Source: Chloroflexi bacterium UBA4733
GTDB lineage: Bacteria; Chloroflexota; UBA4733
NCBI GenBank assembly: GCA_002404055.1
Contig: DHIZ01000058.1
Location: forward strand, 13,380-23,146
Direction: 5' to 3'
DNA: 9,767 bases
Shown here: positions 1 to 6,532 of the stretch, piece by piece
Layout: each line of letters opens with the position of its first letter
Numbering within the stretch: position 1 is the stretch's first letter
The notes under the pieces: generated by a model
The model's input: the letters and a program-made list of their open reading frames with translations, nothing else
The model's database searches: none
What the model was told of the DNA's origin: nothing
Made by a program: the position numbers and the translations under genes

Positions 1-786
1 GGCCGCCAGTTGCTCCCAGACTGCTACGTTGGAGAGGCCGAGCAGGATACGGTGCAGGCGCAGGTACTCCTCGTGTTTCACTTTGACGCGCAACCCGGAG
101 GCGAAGCGGAGAACAAAGCCCTCGGCGTTGTCCCGCTGCAGCGCAACGACCTGCGCCAGATCAGTCAGCCCATCGAAATGCTCCACCACCGGCCCCGGCC
201 ACGGTCCGCCTTCGGCGTTCGGCGCCGGCAGCGGCAGGTCCTGGCCCGTGGCGTTGTCGATGACGGCCAGGAGCACTAACGCTTCCCGATCGCGGTAATC
301 CACCACCACCCGGAACTGCGGGGCGACGATCTCGAACAGGTACGTCACCCTGTCGGGCAGCGCGATGCCGCCATAGTGCTGGCGGTAGTGCTGCGTCGCC
401 CACAGCGCCTGGTCGGAAGTGAAAGAGCCGCGGGTGGCAATGGCGGGTCCATCCGGCGTGGGGTACCGGATACCGAGCGACCCGTCGACCTTCTCGAACA
501 CGGAGAACGGCTCGTTCGGCAGTGGCGGCAGGAAAGTGGCGGCGTACTCGCTGAGGTTGAAGAACTTGCGCAGCGGGCGCGCCACGATGCGTTCGGCGTC
601 ATCGACGATAAGTCCCCGGCAGGTGAGCGTTTCGGTATTCCAGACGCGCCCGTACTGCGCCTTCTCGGTGTAGTTATAGATGCGCAACGGCAGCGAGGGA
701 TGGCGCTGCACGCGGATGTAGCGCTCTGCCACCATCTCCGCTAGCTTGGCGGGGTCGAGGATGTTGGTGAGGGTGGGCGGGGTCAT
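1..786 (-). CDS. T4 Rnl1-like ATP-dependent RNA ligase, C-terminus cut by window edge
   Basis: Minus-strand frame open for 262 codons from the ATG at 786 to base 1, with no stop, so the C-terminus is missing. The covalent nucleotidyltransferase motifs of the RNA/DNA ligase superfamily are present in order: CRGLIVD (residues 56-62) and KFFNLSE (74-80); motif I FEKVDGSLG (97-105) with the predicted AMP-accepting lysine K99; motif III YLFEIV (149-154); motif IV EGFVLRF (222-228); motif V RVKVKHEEY (233-241). This is the T4 RnlA-like group, which joins RNA ends through ligase-AMP and RNA-adenylate intermediates. The function here (RNA repair, tRNA repair or defence) is not shown. The ATG at 786 forms an ATGA overlap with the upstream 60-aa frame, but GGGAGGT ends right next to it, which is poor spacing. 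An in-frame ATG at 834 (16 codons longer, weak GGTGA site) is a real alternative; an in-frame stop lies at 838-840. The family call is firm; the start is not. Confidence 0.85.
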   Translation of the reverse strand, partial: MTPPTLTNILDPAKLAEMVAERYIRVQRHPSLPLRIYNYTEKAQYGRVWNTETLTCRGLIVDDAERIVARPLRKFFNLSEYAATFLPPLPNEPFSVFEKVDGSLGIRYPTPDGPAIATRGSFTSDQALWATQHYRQHYGGIALPDRVTYLFEIVAPQFRVVVDYRDREALVLLAVIDNATGQDLPLPAPNAEGGPWPGPVVEHFDGLTDLAQVVALQRDNAEGFVLRFASGLRVKVKHEEYLRLHRILLGLSNVAVWEQLAA

Positions 787-965
787 ACCTCCCGCCGGCT
801 CGGGCAGGGAGACCATTTCCTCTGTGTTGTCCATGCCTCACCGTCTCGCAAGTCGTCCGGCTGGTCGGCCAGAGTAATGGAGTCGTGCAGCTCGCCCACA
901 GGGTCTGGACCGAAGGAATAGCCGTGGGCTGTTGATGAAGGGTTCACCTGGGGCGAGAAGTTCAT
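783..965 (-). CDS. possible small hypothetical protein (60 aa)
   Basis: Small minus-strand frame starting at the ATG at 965, with a well-placed AGGAAGG ribosome site 5-6 bases upstream. Its TGA stop (783-785) overlaps the RNA ligase ATG as ATGA, the arrangement expected for translational coupling. The product is hydrophilic, begins MNFSPQVNPSS and has no recognisable motif, signal peptide or membrane segment. If the ligase really starts at 834, the last 17 codons of this frame would overlap ligase coding sequence, which weakens the case. It sits 87 bases after the 143-aa gene in the same direction. It may be a genuine small protein or a leader peptide for the ligase. I do not recognise it. 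Confidence 0.4.
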   Translation of the reverse strand: MNFSPQVNPSSTAHGYSFGPDPVGELHDSITLADQPDDLRDGEAWTTQRKWSPCPSRREV

Positions 966-1052
966 GGGGACCTTCCTGTCTGCACCGTTGAAGGATAGCG
1001 TACAGTGCGAGGCAAGAGTTGGAGGAGGAGTGACTCGACGATGTATTCCTGC

Positions 1053-1484
1053 TTAGCCGCGCCGCGTGACGGCGGGACGCTCGTTCGACAATCGCCAACG
1101 GTAGATGTGGAGATTGACCGGCGCACCCACGTCGGACGTGTCATCGGGCACGGTAATGCGAACGTCGAACTGCTCGATGGGGAACCCGGAAGGAACAGCA
1201 CGGCGCAGGCGCGCCATCATCGGATCCCTCTCCCCCACCACCTTCACATCATCCAGGGTGAGCGGATGATCGGGCAAGTGGGCGAGCATGCCCTGGATCC
1301 GCTCATAGACCGCCAGGCTGCCAATCCGATCGACTTCCGGCGAGACGATGACGATCTCGCCGTCACTTTCGTCCGTTGCCTCCCGCCAGAACGCAGCCAC
1401 GAGCGGAAAATACTCGCTGTCCAGAGTCTGCAGCAACTGCTCAACGGCTGTTGCATTGAGGCCTACCAAAACCCTTGTACCCAT
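1053..1484 (-). CDS. hypothetical protein, 143 aa, upstream of RNA ligase
   Basis: Frame from the ATG at 1484 to the TAA at 1053-1055, preceded by GGAG at good spacing (aggagtg-like context at 1485-1496). It begins MGTRVLVGLNATAVEQLLQT and alternates hydrophobic strands (GEIVIVSPEV, FDVRITVPDD, VNLHIYRWRL) with helices, so it looks like a small cytoplasmic alpha/beta protein with no signal peptide or membrane span. No catalytic motif is visible and I do not recognise the family. The opposite strand is also open over the same stretch, but its translation is rich in His/Arg/Pro and looks like an antisense shadow. Its start lies 22 bases inside the end of an upstream minus-strand frame (stop at 1463-1465), suggesting coupling in an operon that continues to the RNA ligase. 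Confidence 0.7.
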   Translation of the reverse strand: MGTRVLVGLNATAVEQLLQTLDSEYFPLVAAFWREATDESDGEIVIVSPEVDRIGSLAVYERIQGMLAHLPDHPLTLDDVKVVGERDPMMARLRRAVPSGFPIEQFDVRITVPDDTSDVGAPVNLHIYRWRLSNERPAVTRRG

Positions 1485-1620
1485 TGCAGCACTCCATGTT
1501 CCTGATGCGAAGCAGCCTCCAACAGGTCCGCCGCCTGGCGTACCGCCCAGCGTTCGTAGCGGCTTTGCTCATTTTCTAGCCCGTTCCAGAATACTGGCCG
1601 CGTATCCCCCGGCGTTCCCG
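1463..1620 (-). pseudogene. C-terminal remnant of a broken gene (no start codon)
   Basis: A minus-strand frame ending at the TAG at 1463-1465 gives a convincing protein tail (TRPVFWNGLENEQ, then RYERWAVRQAADLLEAAS, then HQEHGVLQWVQGFW). It overlaps the start of the 143-aa gene by 22 bases, as operon genes do. Upstream the frame stays open to a stop at 1742-1744 but contains no ATG or GTG, and its only TTG lies deep in the tail. The translation loses protein character beyond about 1620. The simplest reading is a gene whose 5' part was lost where the cas3 upstream region now begins. A frameshift or an unusual start is also possible. The left boundary of the real coding part is approximate. No family recognised. 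Confidence 0.4.
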
Positions 1621-1671
1621 ATGCGGCGCGATTCGCAGCACGGCCGCAGCTATGGGGTGATTGGAGTGATG

Positions 1672-1698
1672 TTGGGCAATGTCGACAAAGGCTACTAT
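1672..1698 (+). promoter_or_regulatory. weak candidate promoter for cas3
   Basis: TTGGGC at 1672-1677 and TACTAT at 1693-1698 (4 of 6 match to TATAAT) lie 33 bases before the cas3 ATG. Their spacing is 15 bases, shorter than the usual 17. It is the best sigma70-like pair I see in the 1485-1730 region, which otherwise holds only the minus-strand gene remnant. A tentative call. Confidence 0.2.
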
Positions 1699-1730
1699 TG
1701 GCGGAACAGGTAGATGAAGGAGGACAGGCA

Positions 1731-3926
1731 ATGCCATACGCTCACTCTCGCAACGACCTCGGGCAGCGCCAGGATCTGGTGGCCCATCTTCGAGGCGTCG
1801 CTGAACTAGCTACGCAGTTTTCCTCCGCCTTCGATTCCGCTGAGATTGGTTACCTCTTGGGTCTATGGCACGACCTTGGGAAGTTCAACCCGAATTGGCA
1901 GCGGTATCTCCTGGACAGTGAACGAGGGCTGACGAAGCGAGGTCACGGACCAGATCATAAGGCAGTCGGAGCACAATTGGCGTTGAGTCGGTTGGGACCT
2001 ACTGCCTTGTGCATTCAAGGACACCACGGAGGACTCAAGGACCCAACCGACCTCAGATCATGGTTGAGTACCCGGCTGCGTGAACCGGGCGTCGAAGAGG
2101 CTCTGGCGCAGGCGCGTCACGCCGTCCCCGAGATAGAGCCAGCGCGGTTGCCGGCACTTGCGCCTCACGTCACCAAGGATCCGCTTGCGACAGAGTTATT
2201 CCTACGCTTCCTTTTCTCTGCTCTGGTAGACGCCGACTTTCTCGATACGGAGGGTCATGCTCGACGTGACAGTGCGGTGACCCGCGGTGCAACCCTGAGC
2301 ATGGGCGAGTTGTGGGAGCGGTTCGCAGCTTCTCATACCCAACTCATTGAACGGCGCCTGCAACGAGAAGGGGAGCATTCGGACATCGTTGACCGTGCGC
2401 GCACACGAATCTACGAGGACTGCCTCGCCGCCGCCGATGCTTCGTCCGGCATGTTCCGACTTTCGGCGCCGACGGGTGGCGGAAAGACCAGAGCAGCGAT
2501 GGCCTTTGCCCTCCGGCACGCCTTGCGTCACGGACAACAACGCATCATCGTTGCCGTCCCTTTCATCACCATCACTGAGCAAACGGCTCAGGTGTACCGA
2601 GACATCTTCGGCACCGATGATCAGGGCCGACCGGCAGTGCTGGAGCACCACAGCGGCGCCTATCGCGCCGATGTCGCCAACGACGACTTCGACCCGGCGG
2701 TGAACTGGTCGCGCTTAGCGGCGGAGAATTGGGATGCCCCCATTATCGTCACCACGACCGTTCAACTGTTCGAGAGCTTGTTTTCAGCGATGACATCGCG
2801 CTCGCGCAAGGTCCACCGCCTGACGAATAGCGTCATCATCCTCGATGAAGCGCAGGCTTTGCCCCCTCACCTCTTGACGCCGATCTTGGATGCGCTTCAG
2901 CAACTCTGCACGCATTACCGTACATCCGTCGTGATTTCCACGGCCACGCAGCCGGCCTTTGAGGTAATCCCCGCCTTTCGCGGCCTTGACGCCAGGGAGA
3001 TCGTGCAGAGCCCAGGCGAGCTGTTCAGCGCGCTACGGCGCGTCACCTACGATTGGCGTACAGAACGTCCGCTGGATTGGCCGGAAGTCGCCGCCTTACT
3101 GTCTGAGCAGCCGAAGGCCCTTGCTATTGTGAACACCAAACGTGACGCTCGGGCCCTCCTTGACGCCCTGGACGACCCGGGTGCCTTACACCTTTCCACA
3201 TCACTTTGCGGCGCGCACCGGCGGGCCGTCATCAACACGGTACGTGAGCGACTGAGGACCAGCGAGCGCTGCCGGCTCATCTCGACGCAAGTCGTGGAGG
3301 CTGGCGTGGACCTGGATTTTCCCCTGGTGCTCCGGGCCATCGGCCCTCTTGACGGGATCATTCAAGCAGCCGGCCGGTGCAATCGTGAAGGTTCCCTCGA
3401 TCATGGACGCGTCATCGTATTCGAGCCCGCAGAAGGCGGGGAACCGCAGGGCGCCTATAAAGTTGGCATTGGAATCACCCGCAAGCTTTCTGGCGAAGGA
3501 CCGCTTGACCCGGATGATCCAGCGGTGGCGAGACGCTACTTCCAACTCCTCTATGAGACGCTGGACGCCGACCGGGAACACATTCAAGAACTGCGGCAAA
3601 AGTTGAAGTATCCCGATGTCGCGCGCGCGTTTCGGATGATTGATGACGACAGCGATACGGTGGTCGTTGAGTACGGAGTCGAGCAAGAGCAAGGGCGGGT
3701 GCGGGCAGCGGTGGATCAACTTCGGTCTGGAACGCCGAACGCCCGGCTACTCATGCGCGAGATACAGCCCTACACCGTGGCCATGCGCAAACGGGAACTG
3801 GAGCACCTCGCGCGGCAAGGCCTCGTCAGCAGAGTTATTGACGGCGTGTGGCAATGGCATGGCCGCTACGACGAAGTTCAAGGGGTAACAGGGGAGGACC
3901 TGCCTATCGACCGGCTCGTGTTCTAA
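1731..3926 (+). CDS. cas3: Cas3, type I-C HD nuclease-helicase
   Basis: 731-aa effector that is recruited by the I-C Cascade R-loop, then unwinds and degrades target DNA. The N-terminal HD nuclease carries H19, the HD pair in LWHDLGKF (H47, D48), H76, the HH of GHHGG (H98, H99) and a conserved SALVDAD segment (163-169). The superfamily 2 helicase follows: Walker A APTGGGKT (246-253), DEAQ box LDEAQAL (371-377), motif III STATQP (403-408), motif V VVEAGVDLDFP (521-531) and motif VI QAAGRCNREG (545-554). All key residues are present, so it should be active. The ATG at 1731 is preceded by a perfect AAGGAGG at 1717-1723; a TTG at 1698 is in frame but lacks such a site. HD and helicase are fused in one chain, as usual for I-C. 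It is separated from cas5c by 189 bases, so its dose may be set independently of Cascade. Confidence 0.97.
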   Translation: MPYAHSRNDLGQRQDLVAHLRGVAELATQFSSAFDSAEIGYLLGLWHDLGKFNPNWQRYLLDSERGLTKRGHGPDHKAVGAQLALSRLGPTALCIQGHHGGLKDPTDLRSWLSTRLREPGVEEALAQARHAVPEIEPARLPALAPHVTKDPLATELFLRFLFSALVDADFLDTEGHARRDSAVTRGATLSMGELWERFAASHTQLIERRLQREGEHSDIVDRARTRIYEDCLAAADASSGMFRLSAPTGGGKTRAAMAFALRHALRHGQQRIIVAVPFITITEQTAQVYRDIFGTDDQGRPAVLEHHSGAYRADVANDDFDPAVNWSRLAAENWDAPIIVTTTVQLFESLFSAMTSRSRKVHRLTNSVIILDEAQALPPHLLTPILDALQQLCTHYRTSVVISTATQPAFEVIPAFRGLDAREIVQSPGELFSALRRVTYDWRTERPLDWPEVAALLSEQPKALAIVNTKRDARALLDALDDPGALHLSTSLCGAHRRAVINTVRERLRTSERCRLISTQVVEAGVDLDFPLVLRAIGPLDGIIQAAGRCNREGSLDHGRVIVFEPAEGGEPQGAYKVGIGITRKLSGEGPLDPDDPAVARRYFQLLYETLDADREHIQELRQKLKYPDVARAFRMIDDDSDTVVVEYGVEQEQGRVRAAVDQLRSGTPNARLLMREIQPYTVAMRKRELEHLARQGLVSRVIDGVWQWHGRYDEVQGVTGEDLPIDRLVF

Positions 3927-3976
3927 CGCTAGTACTATCTACCTAGATCCCTTTTCAAGCAGGCTGAACTAACGGA

Positions 3977-4001
3977 CAATACATTGAGACTCCATGTATT
4001 G
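3977..4001. repeat. perfect 8-bp inverted repeat, possible operator
   Basis: CAATACAT (3977-3984) and ATGTATTG (3994-4001) are exact reverse complements separated by 9 bases. It lies in the AT-richer part of the cas3-cas5c gap, has no U-tract after it, and overlaps TTGAGA (3984-3989), a good -35 candidate. This geometry fits a dimeric repressor site better than a terminator. No matching regulator gene is in the window. Confidence 0.5.
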
Positions 4002-4010
4002 GAATAGCAT
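3984..4010 (+). promoter_or_regulatory. candidate promoter for the cas5c-cas2 operon
   Basis: TTGAGA at 3984-3989 matches TTGACA at 5 of 6 positions; TAGCAT at 4005-4010 matches TATAAT at 4 of 6. Spacing is 15 bases, which is short. It would start a transcript near 4017, giving cas5c a leader of about 100 bases that includes the hairpin and handle-like element at 4012-4044. The overlap with the dyad at 3977-4001 supports a regulated promoter, but the call rests on weak consensus matches. Confidence 0.3.
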
Positions 4011-4011
4011 A

Positions 4012-4044
4012 GGCGCGGTGCGAACCTGCCGTGGGGATTGAAAT
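4012..4044 (+). other. CRISPR-repeat-like element (hairpin plus crRNA-handle-like sequence)
   Basis: GGGATTGAAAT (4034-4044) matches 9 of 11 bases of the predicted crRNA 5' handle AGGATTGAAAC of the array at 9673. Just upstream, GGC (4012-4014) can pair with GCC (4028-4030) and GGT (4017-4019) with ACC (4024-4026) around a GCGA loop, a GNRA tetraloop like the GAGA loop of the true repeat. The stem bases themselves do not match the repeat. It could be a decayed repeat, a crRNA-like regulatory RNA, a Cas5c target in the mRNA leader, or chance. Confidence 0.35.
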
Positions 4045-4115
4045 CACGTGTCGGACTAGCAAACCTACCAGTGGACGTGCGGAAGCGTGTAGCGACGAGG
4101 AGGCCGCAAAACGGC

Positions 4116-4793
4116 ATGAGCGACGAGTACCGACCGGTCAGCATAAAGGTGTGGGGACAGTACGCGTGCTTCACGCGCCCGGAGATGAAGGTTGAGCGCG
4201 TTAGCTATCCGGTGCCGACACCGTCGGCGGCCAGGGGCATTTGCGAGGCCGTTTGCTGGAAGCCGCAGTTCACCTGGCGTATCACAGAAATCTGGGTACT
4301 GAATCCCATTCGCTACTTTTCCATGCTGAGGAACGAGGTAAACAGCCGAGTGAGCGATCGTTCGGCCACGGCCTGGGGAAGAGACGGTGGTGGTTACGTT
4401 GCCAGCCAGGATCGTGCGCAACGCCACACGCTGGCCTTACGAGACGTGGCCTACGTCATTCACGCCCAAGTTGACGTCAAACCGGATGTACAAGAAGACC
4501 CCGCCAAGTTCCGTGACCAGTTCCGCCGTCGTGTCGCAGCAGGTCGATGTTTTGCCATGCCCTATCTCGGCTGCCGGGAGTTTTCTGCTGCCTTCGCGAC
4601 GCCGGACGGTACTGAACGGCCAGTGGATATGAATGAGGAACTCGGTCCGATGCTGCTCGATCTCGACTATACAAAGGATGTCGACGGCCGCTATCGTCCG
4701 CAGTTCTTCACTGCTCGCCTGGAGCGGGGCGTCCTTCACGTTCCGGCCCATTCTGAGAGAGGAGGGGACGATGCTATTGCAACGGCTGGTTGA
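4116..4793 (+). CDS. cas5c: Cas5c (Cas5d), type I-C pre-crRNA endonuclease and Cascade subunit
   Basis: 225-aa RAMP protein. In type I-C, which has no Cas6, Cas5c cuts the repeat hairpin and then caps the 5' handle in the complex. The N-terminal RAMP fold (SIKVWGQYACFTRPE, 9-23) is followed by the family block YPVPTPSAARGICEAV and WKP (31-50), VLNPIRYFSM (61-70), the QRHTLALRDVAYVI block (102-115) and FRRRVAAGRCF...LGCREF (136-156). The ATG at 4116 has GAGGAGG at 4097-4103; a TTG at 4038 would add 26 residues read through the intergenic element and is unlikely. Compared from memory with Bacillus halodurans Cas5d (Tyr46, Lys116, His117), the Lys seems kept (K131) but Tyr and His align with C47 and F132. 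The gene overlaps cas8c by 23 bases. Confidence 0.95.
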   Translation: MSDEYRPVSIKVWGQYACFTRPEMKVERVSYPVPTPSAARGICEAVCWKPQFTWRITEIWVLNPIRYFSMLRNEVNSRVSDRSATAWGRDGGGYVASQDRAQRHTLALRDVAYVIHAQVDVKPDVQEDPAKFRDQFRRRVAAGRCFAMPYLGCREFSAAFATPDGTERPVDMNEELGPMLLDLDYTKDVDGRYRPQFFTARLERGVLHVPAHSERGGDDAIATAG

Positions 4794-6531
4794 GTACGCG
4801 GGCCGGGAAGGTGTCGCTGACAATCGACCGACGCTGTACAGTGAGGCGCCGGTCCGTTACATCATCGAACTCAATCCCGATGGGCGCCCGGCCAGCCGCC
4901 GGCCCGTCGACACGGCTGACACGACCAGTCCGGCGATGCGGCGTGGTGAGCGCCGCTTGGTGCCTCAGGTGACGCGCGCCTCAGAGATCAAGCCGTTGCT
5001 CTTGGCAGACAATGCTGAATATACGCTTGGGCTTGCTCGTGAGGCGTCAAAGGCCAAGCGGGTTGTTGGCTGCCACCGCGCGTATCTTGAGTTATTGCAG
5101 CGGTGCGCCATTGTAACGGAAGATCCGGCCGTACAGGCAGTACAGCAATTCCTCGTGCAGGACCCTGTCAGCCAGCTTGACCTTGATGAGAGTTACGATC
5201 GCGGCGCGAGCGTCACTTTCCGTGTTGGCGACATCTTCCCGGTGGACCTGCCAGGCGTCCGGCAATTCTGGGCCGACGAGAACGATCCTGCCTTGAAGTC
5301 CGCACCCCATATGCAATGCATCGTGTGCGGCAATGTCCGTCCGGTGCTTGATCGGTTACAGGGGAAGATTAAGGGAATTCCGGGCGGACAGACGTCCGGC
5401 ACCTCGATCATTTCAGCCAACAGTGGCGCTTTTGAAAGTTATGGTCTCGAGGCATCCCTCGTCGCGCCTACCTGCGCCAGTTGTGGCGAGAAGTTCACCA
5501 GGGCACTGAATGCCCTGCTTGCCGACCGGTCGCATCGACTCACCCTGGGTGATGCGGCATTCGTGTTCTGGACTCGTGAGCAGGTCGGGTTCGACTTTCT
5601 CAACTATATGCTGGCTCCCGACTCCGAGCAGGTTCGGGCGATGCTGGGGTCAATTCGCTCCGGCAAAACGCAGCCGGATGTCGAGTCTACGGCCTTCTAC
5701 GCTACCGTGTTATCCGGTAGTGGCGCCCGGGTGGTCGTACGCGACTGGATCGACACGACTGTTGGGGTAGCTCAGGGCCATCTTGGGGATTGGTTCGGAG
5801 CGCAAGAGATCCTGACCCCATACGGCGAACGCTCCCGCCCTTTGGGCCTGTTACAGCTTGCGGGCGCCACGGTGCGCGACCTGAAAGATCTTACCCCCGA
5901 GGTACCGCGCGCACTGGTGCGGACGGCGCTCACCGGTGTGCCGCTACCGCTCGGCTTGCTCTTCCAGGCAGTGCGCCGAAACCGGGCAGAGGGCACTGTG
6001 ACGCATGGGCGGGCCATGCTCATCAAAATGGTGCTGGTGTACAGCGGCAGAATCACGAGAGGAGAGGACATGGTTGGACTTGACGAGACGAACATCGATC
6101 CCGCCTACCGCTGCGGACGCTTGCTGGCCGTGCTGGAGGAGATACAGCGGCGCGCGGTCCCGGGAATAAAGGCCACGGTTGTCGACCGTTATTTTGGCAC
6201 CGCGTCTTCGGCACCGGCATCTGTCTTTGGGCGGCTCATGCGCGGCGCCCAGCCGCACCTGTCCAAACTGGAGCGCGACCGGCATGGAGCTTATGTCGGC
6301 CTGCAAGCACAACTGGAAGATGTGCTCTCGGGCCTCAAAGCCTTCCCCCGTACGTTGACGCTCACTGAGCAAGGGCTCTTTTCCCTTGGGTATTACCACC
6401 AGCGTGCACACAACCGGGCAAGAGCGCGCGAGGGGGCCGACCGCCGTGCCCTCGCCGCCTTGAACGATGCAAGTGTCGACCAAGCCGCCGACGATGCTCT
6501 GGACCTGAGCGAAGTAGTAGAGGAGAAGTGA
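4771..6531 (+). CDS. cas8c: Cas8c (Csd1), type I-C Cascade large subunit
   Basis: 586-aa large subunit that recognises the PAM and stabilises the R-loop in the I-C complex. Csd1 signatures are clear: MLLQRLVEYA at the start, PDGRP (36-40), the block IKGIPGGQTSG (200-210) with AFESYG (220-225), FVFWTRE (264-270), and the C-terminal LDETNIDPAYR and DRYFGTAS segments. Two CxxC pairs, C183/C186 and C235/C238, flank the GGQTSG block and look like a Cys4 zinc site. The ATG at 4771 has AGAGGAGGGG five to six bases upstream and lies inside the end of cas5c; an upstream in-frame ATG at 4633 would extend through cas5c in another frame and is rejected. The last quarter also encodes Cas11c from an internal start at 6070. 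The stop is one base before cas7c. Confidence 0.95.
   Translation: MLLQRLVEYAGREGVADNRPTLYSEAPVRYIIELNPDGRPASRRPVDTADTTSPAMRRGERRLVPQVTRASEIKPLLLADNAEYTLGLAREASKAKRVVGCHRAYLELLQRCAIVTEDPAVQAVQQFLVQDPVSQLDLDESYDRGASVTFRVGDIFPVDLPGVRQFWADENDPALKSAPHMQCIVCGNVRPVLDRLQGKIKGIPGGQTSGTSIISANSGAFESYGLEASLVAPTCASCGEKFTRALNALLADRSHRLTLGDAAFVFWTREQVGFDFLNYMLAPDSEQVRAMLGSIRSGKTQPDVESTAFYATVLSGSGARVVVRDWIDTTVGVAQGHLGDWFGAQEILTPYGERSRPLGLLQLAGATVRDLKDLTPEVPRALVRTALTGVPLPLGLLFQAVRRNRAEGTVTHGRAMLIKMVLVYSGRITRGEDMVGLDETNIDPAYRCGRLLAVLEEIQRRAVPGIKATVVDRYFGTASSAPASVFGRLMRGAQPHLSKLERDRHGAYVGLQAQLEDVLSGLKAFPRTLTLTEQGLFSLGYYHQRAHNRARAREGADRRALAALNDASVDQAADDALDLSEVVEEK
6070..6531 (+). CDS. cas11c: Cas11c small subunit, internal translation product of cas8c
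   Basis: In type I-C the small subunit is known to be made from an internal start in the cas8c 3' end. Here an in-frame ATG at 6070 (Met434 of Cas8c) follows a strong purine-rich ribosome site, GAGAGGAGAGG at 6057-6067, comparable to that of cas8c itself. The product is 153 aa: MVGLDETNIDPAYRCGRLLA, then DRYFGTASSAPASVF (39-53) and a mostly helical, Lys/Arg- and Ala-rich remainder ending in an acidic tail (EVVEEK). Length and helical nature fit Cas11, which lines the belly of Cascade and holds the non-target strand. The same bases also encode the Cas8c C-terminal domain, so both products share sequence. Identification rests on the known I-C mechanism plus the visible ribosome site. Confidence 0.75.
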   Translation: MVGLDETNIDPAYRCGRLLAVLEEIQRRAVPGIKATVVDRYFGTASSAPASVFGRLMRGAQPHLSKLERDRHGAYVGLQAQLEDVLSGLKAFPRTLTLTEQGLFSLGYYHQRAHNRARAREGADRRALAALNDASVDQAADDALDLSEVVEEK

Positions 6532-6532
6532 G

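Noticed and set aside
1005..1505. Long + strand open frame of 166 codons opposite the 143-aa gene
   Set aside because: Its translation is His/Arg/Pro-rich without structure-like patterning, while the minus-strand frame shows regular strands and helices and an operon-like context.
2202..2651. Minus-strand open frame of 149 codons within cas3
   Set aside because: Lies entirely over the Cas3 HD-helicase linker and Walker A region; no ribosome site or family resemblance noticed.
4633..4770. Upstream in-frame start extending cas8c by 46 residues
   Set aside because: It would lie inside cas5c in another frame and gives a non-family N-terminus; the ATG at 4771 has a strong ribosome site and starts with the Csd1-like MLLQRLVEYA.
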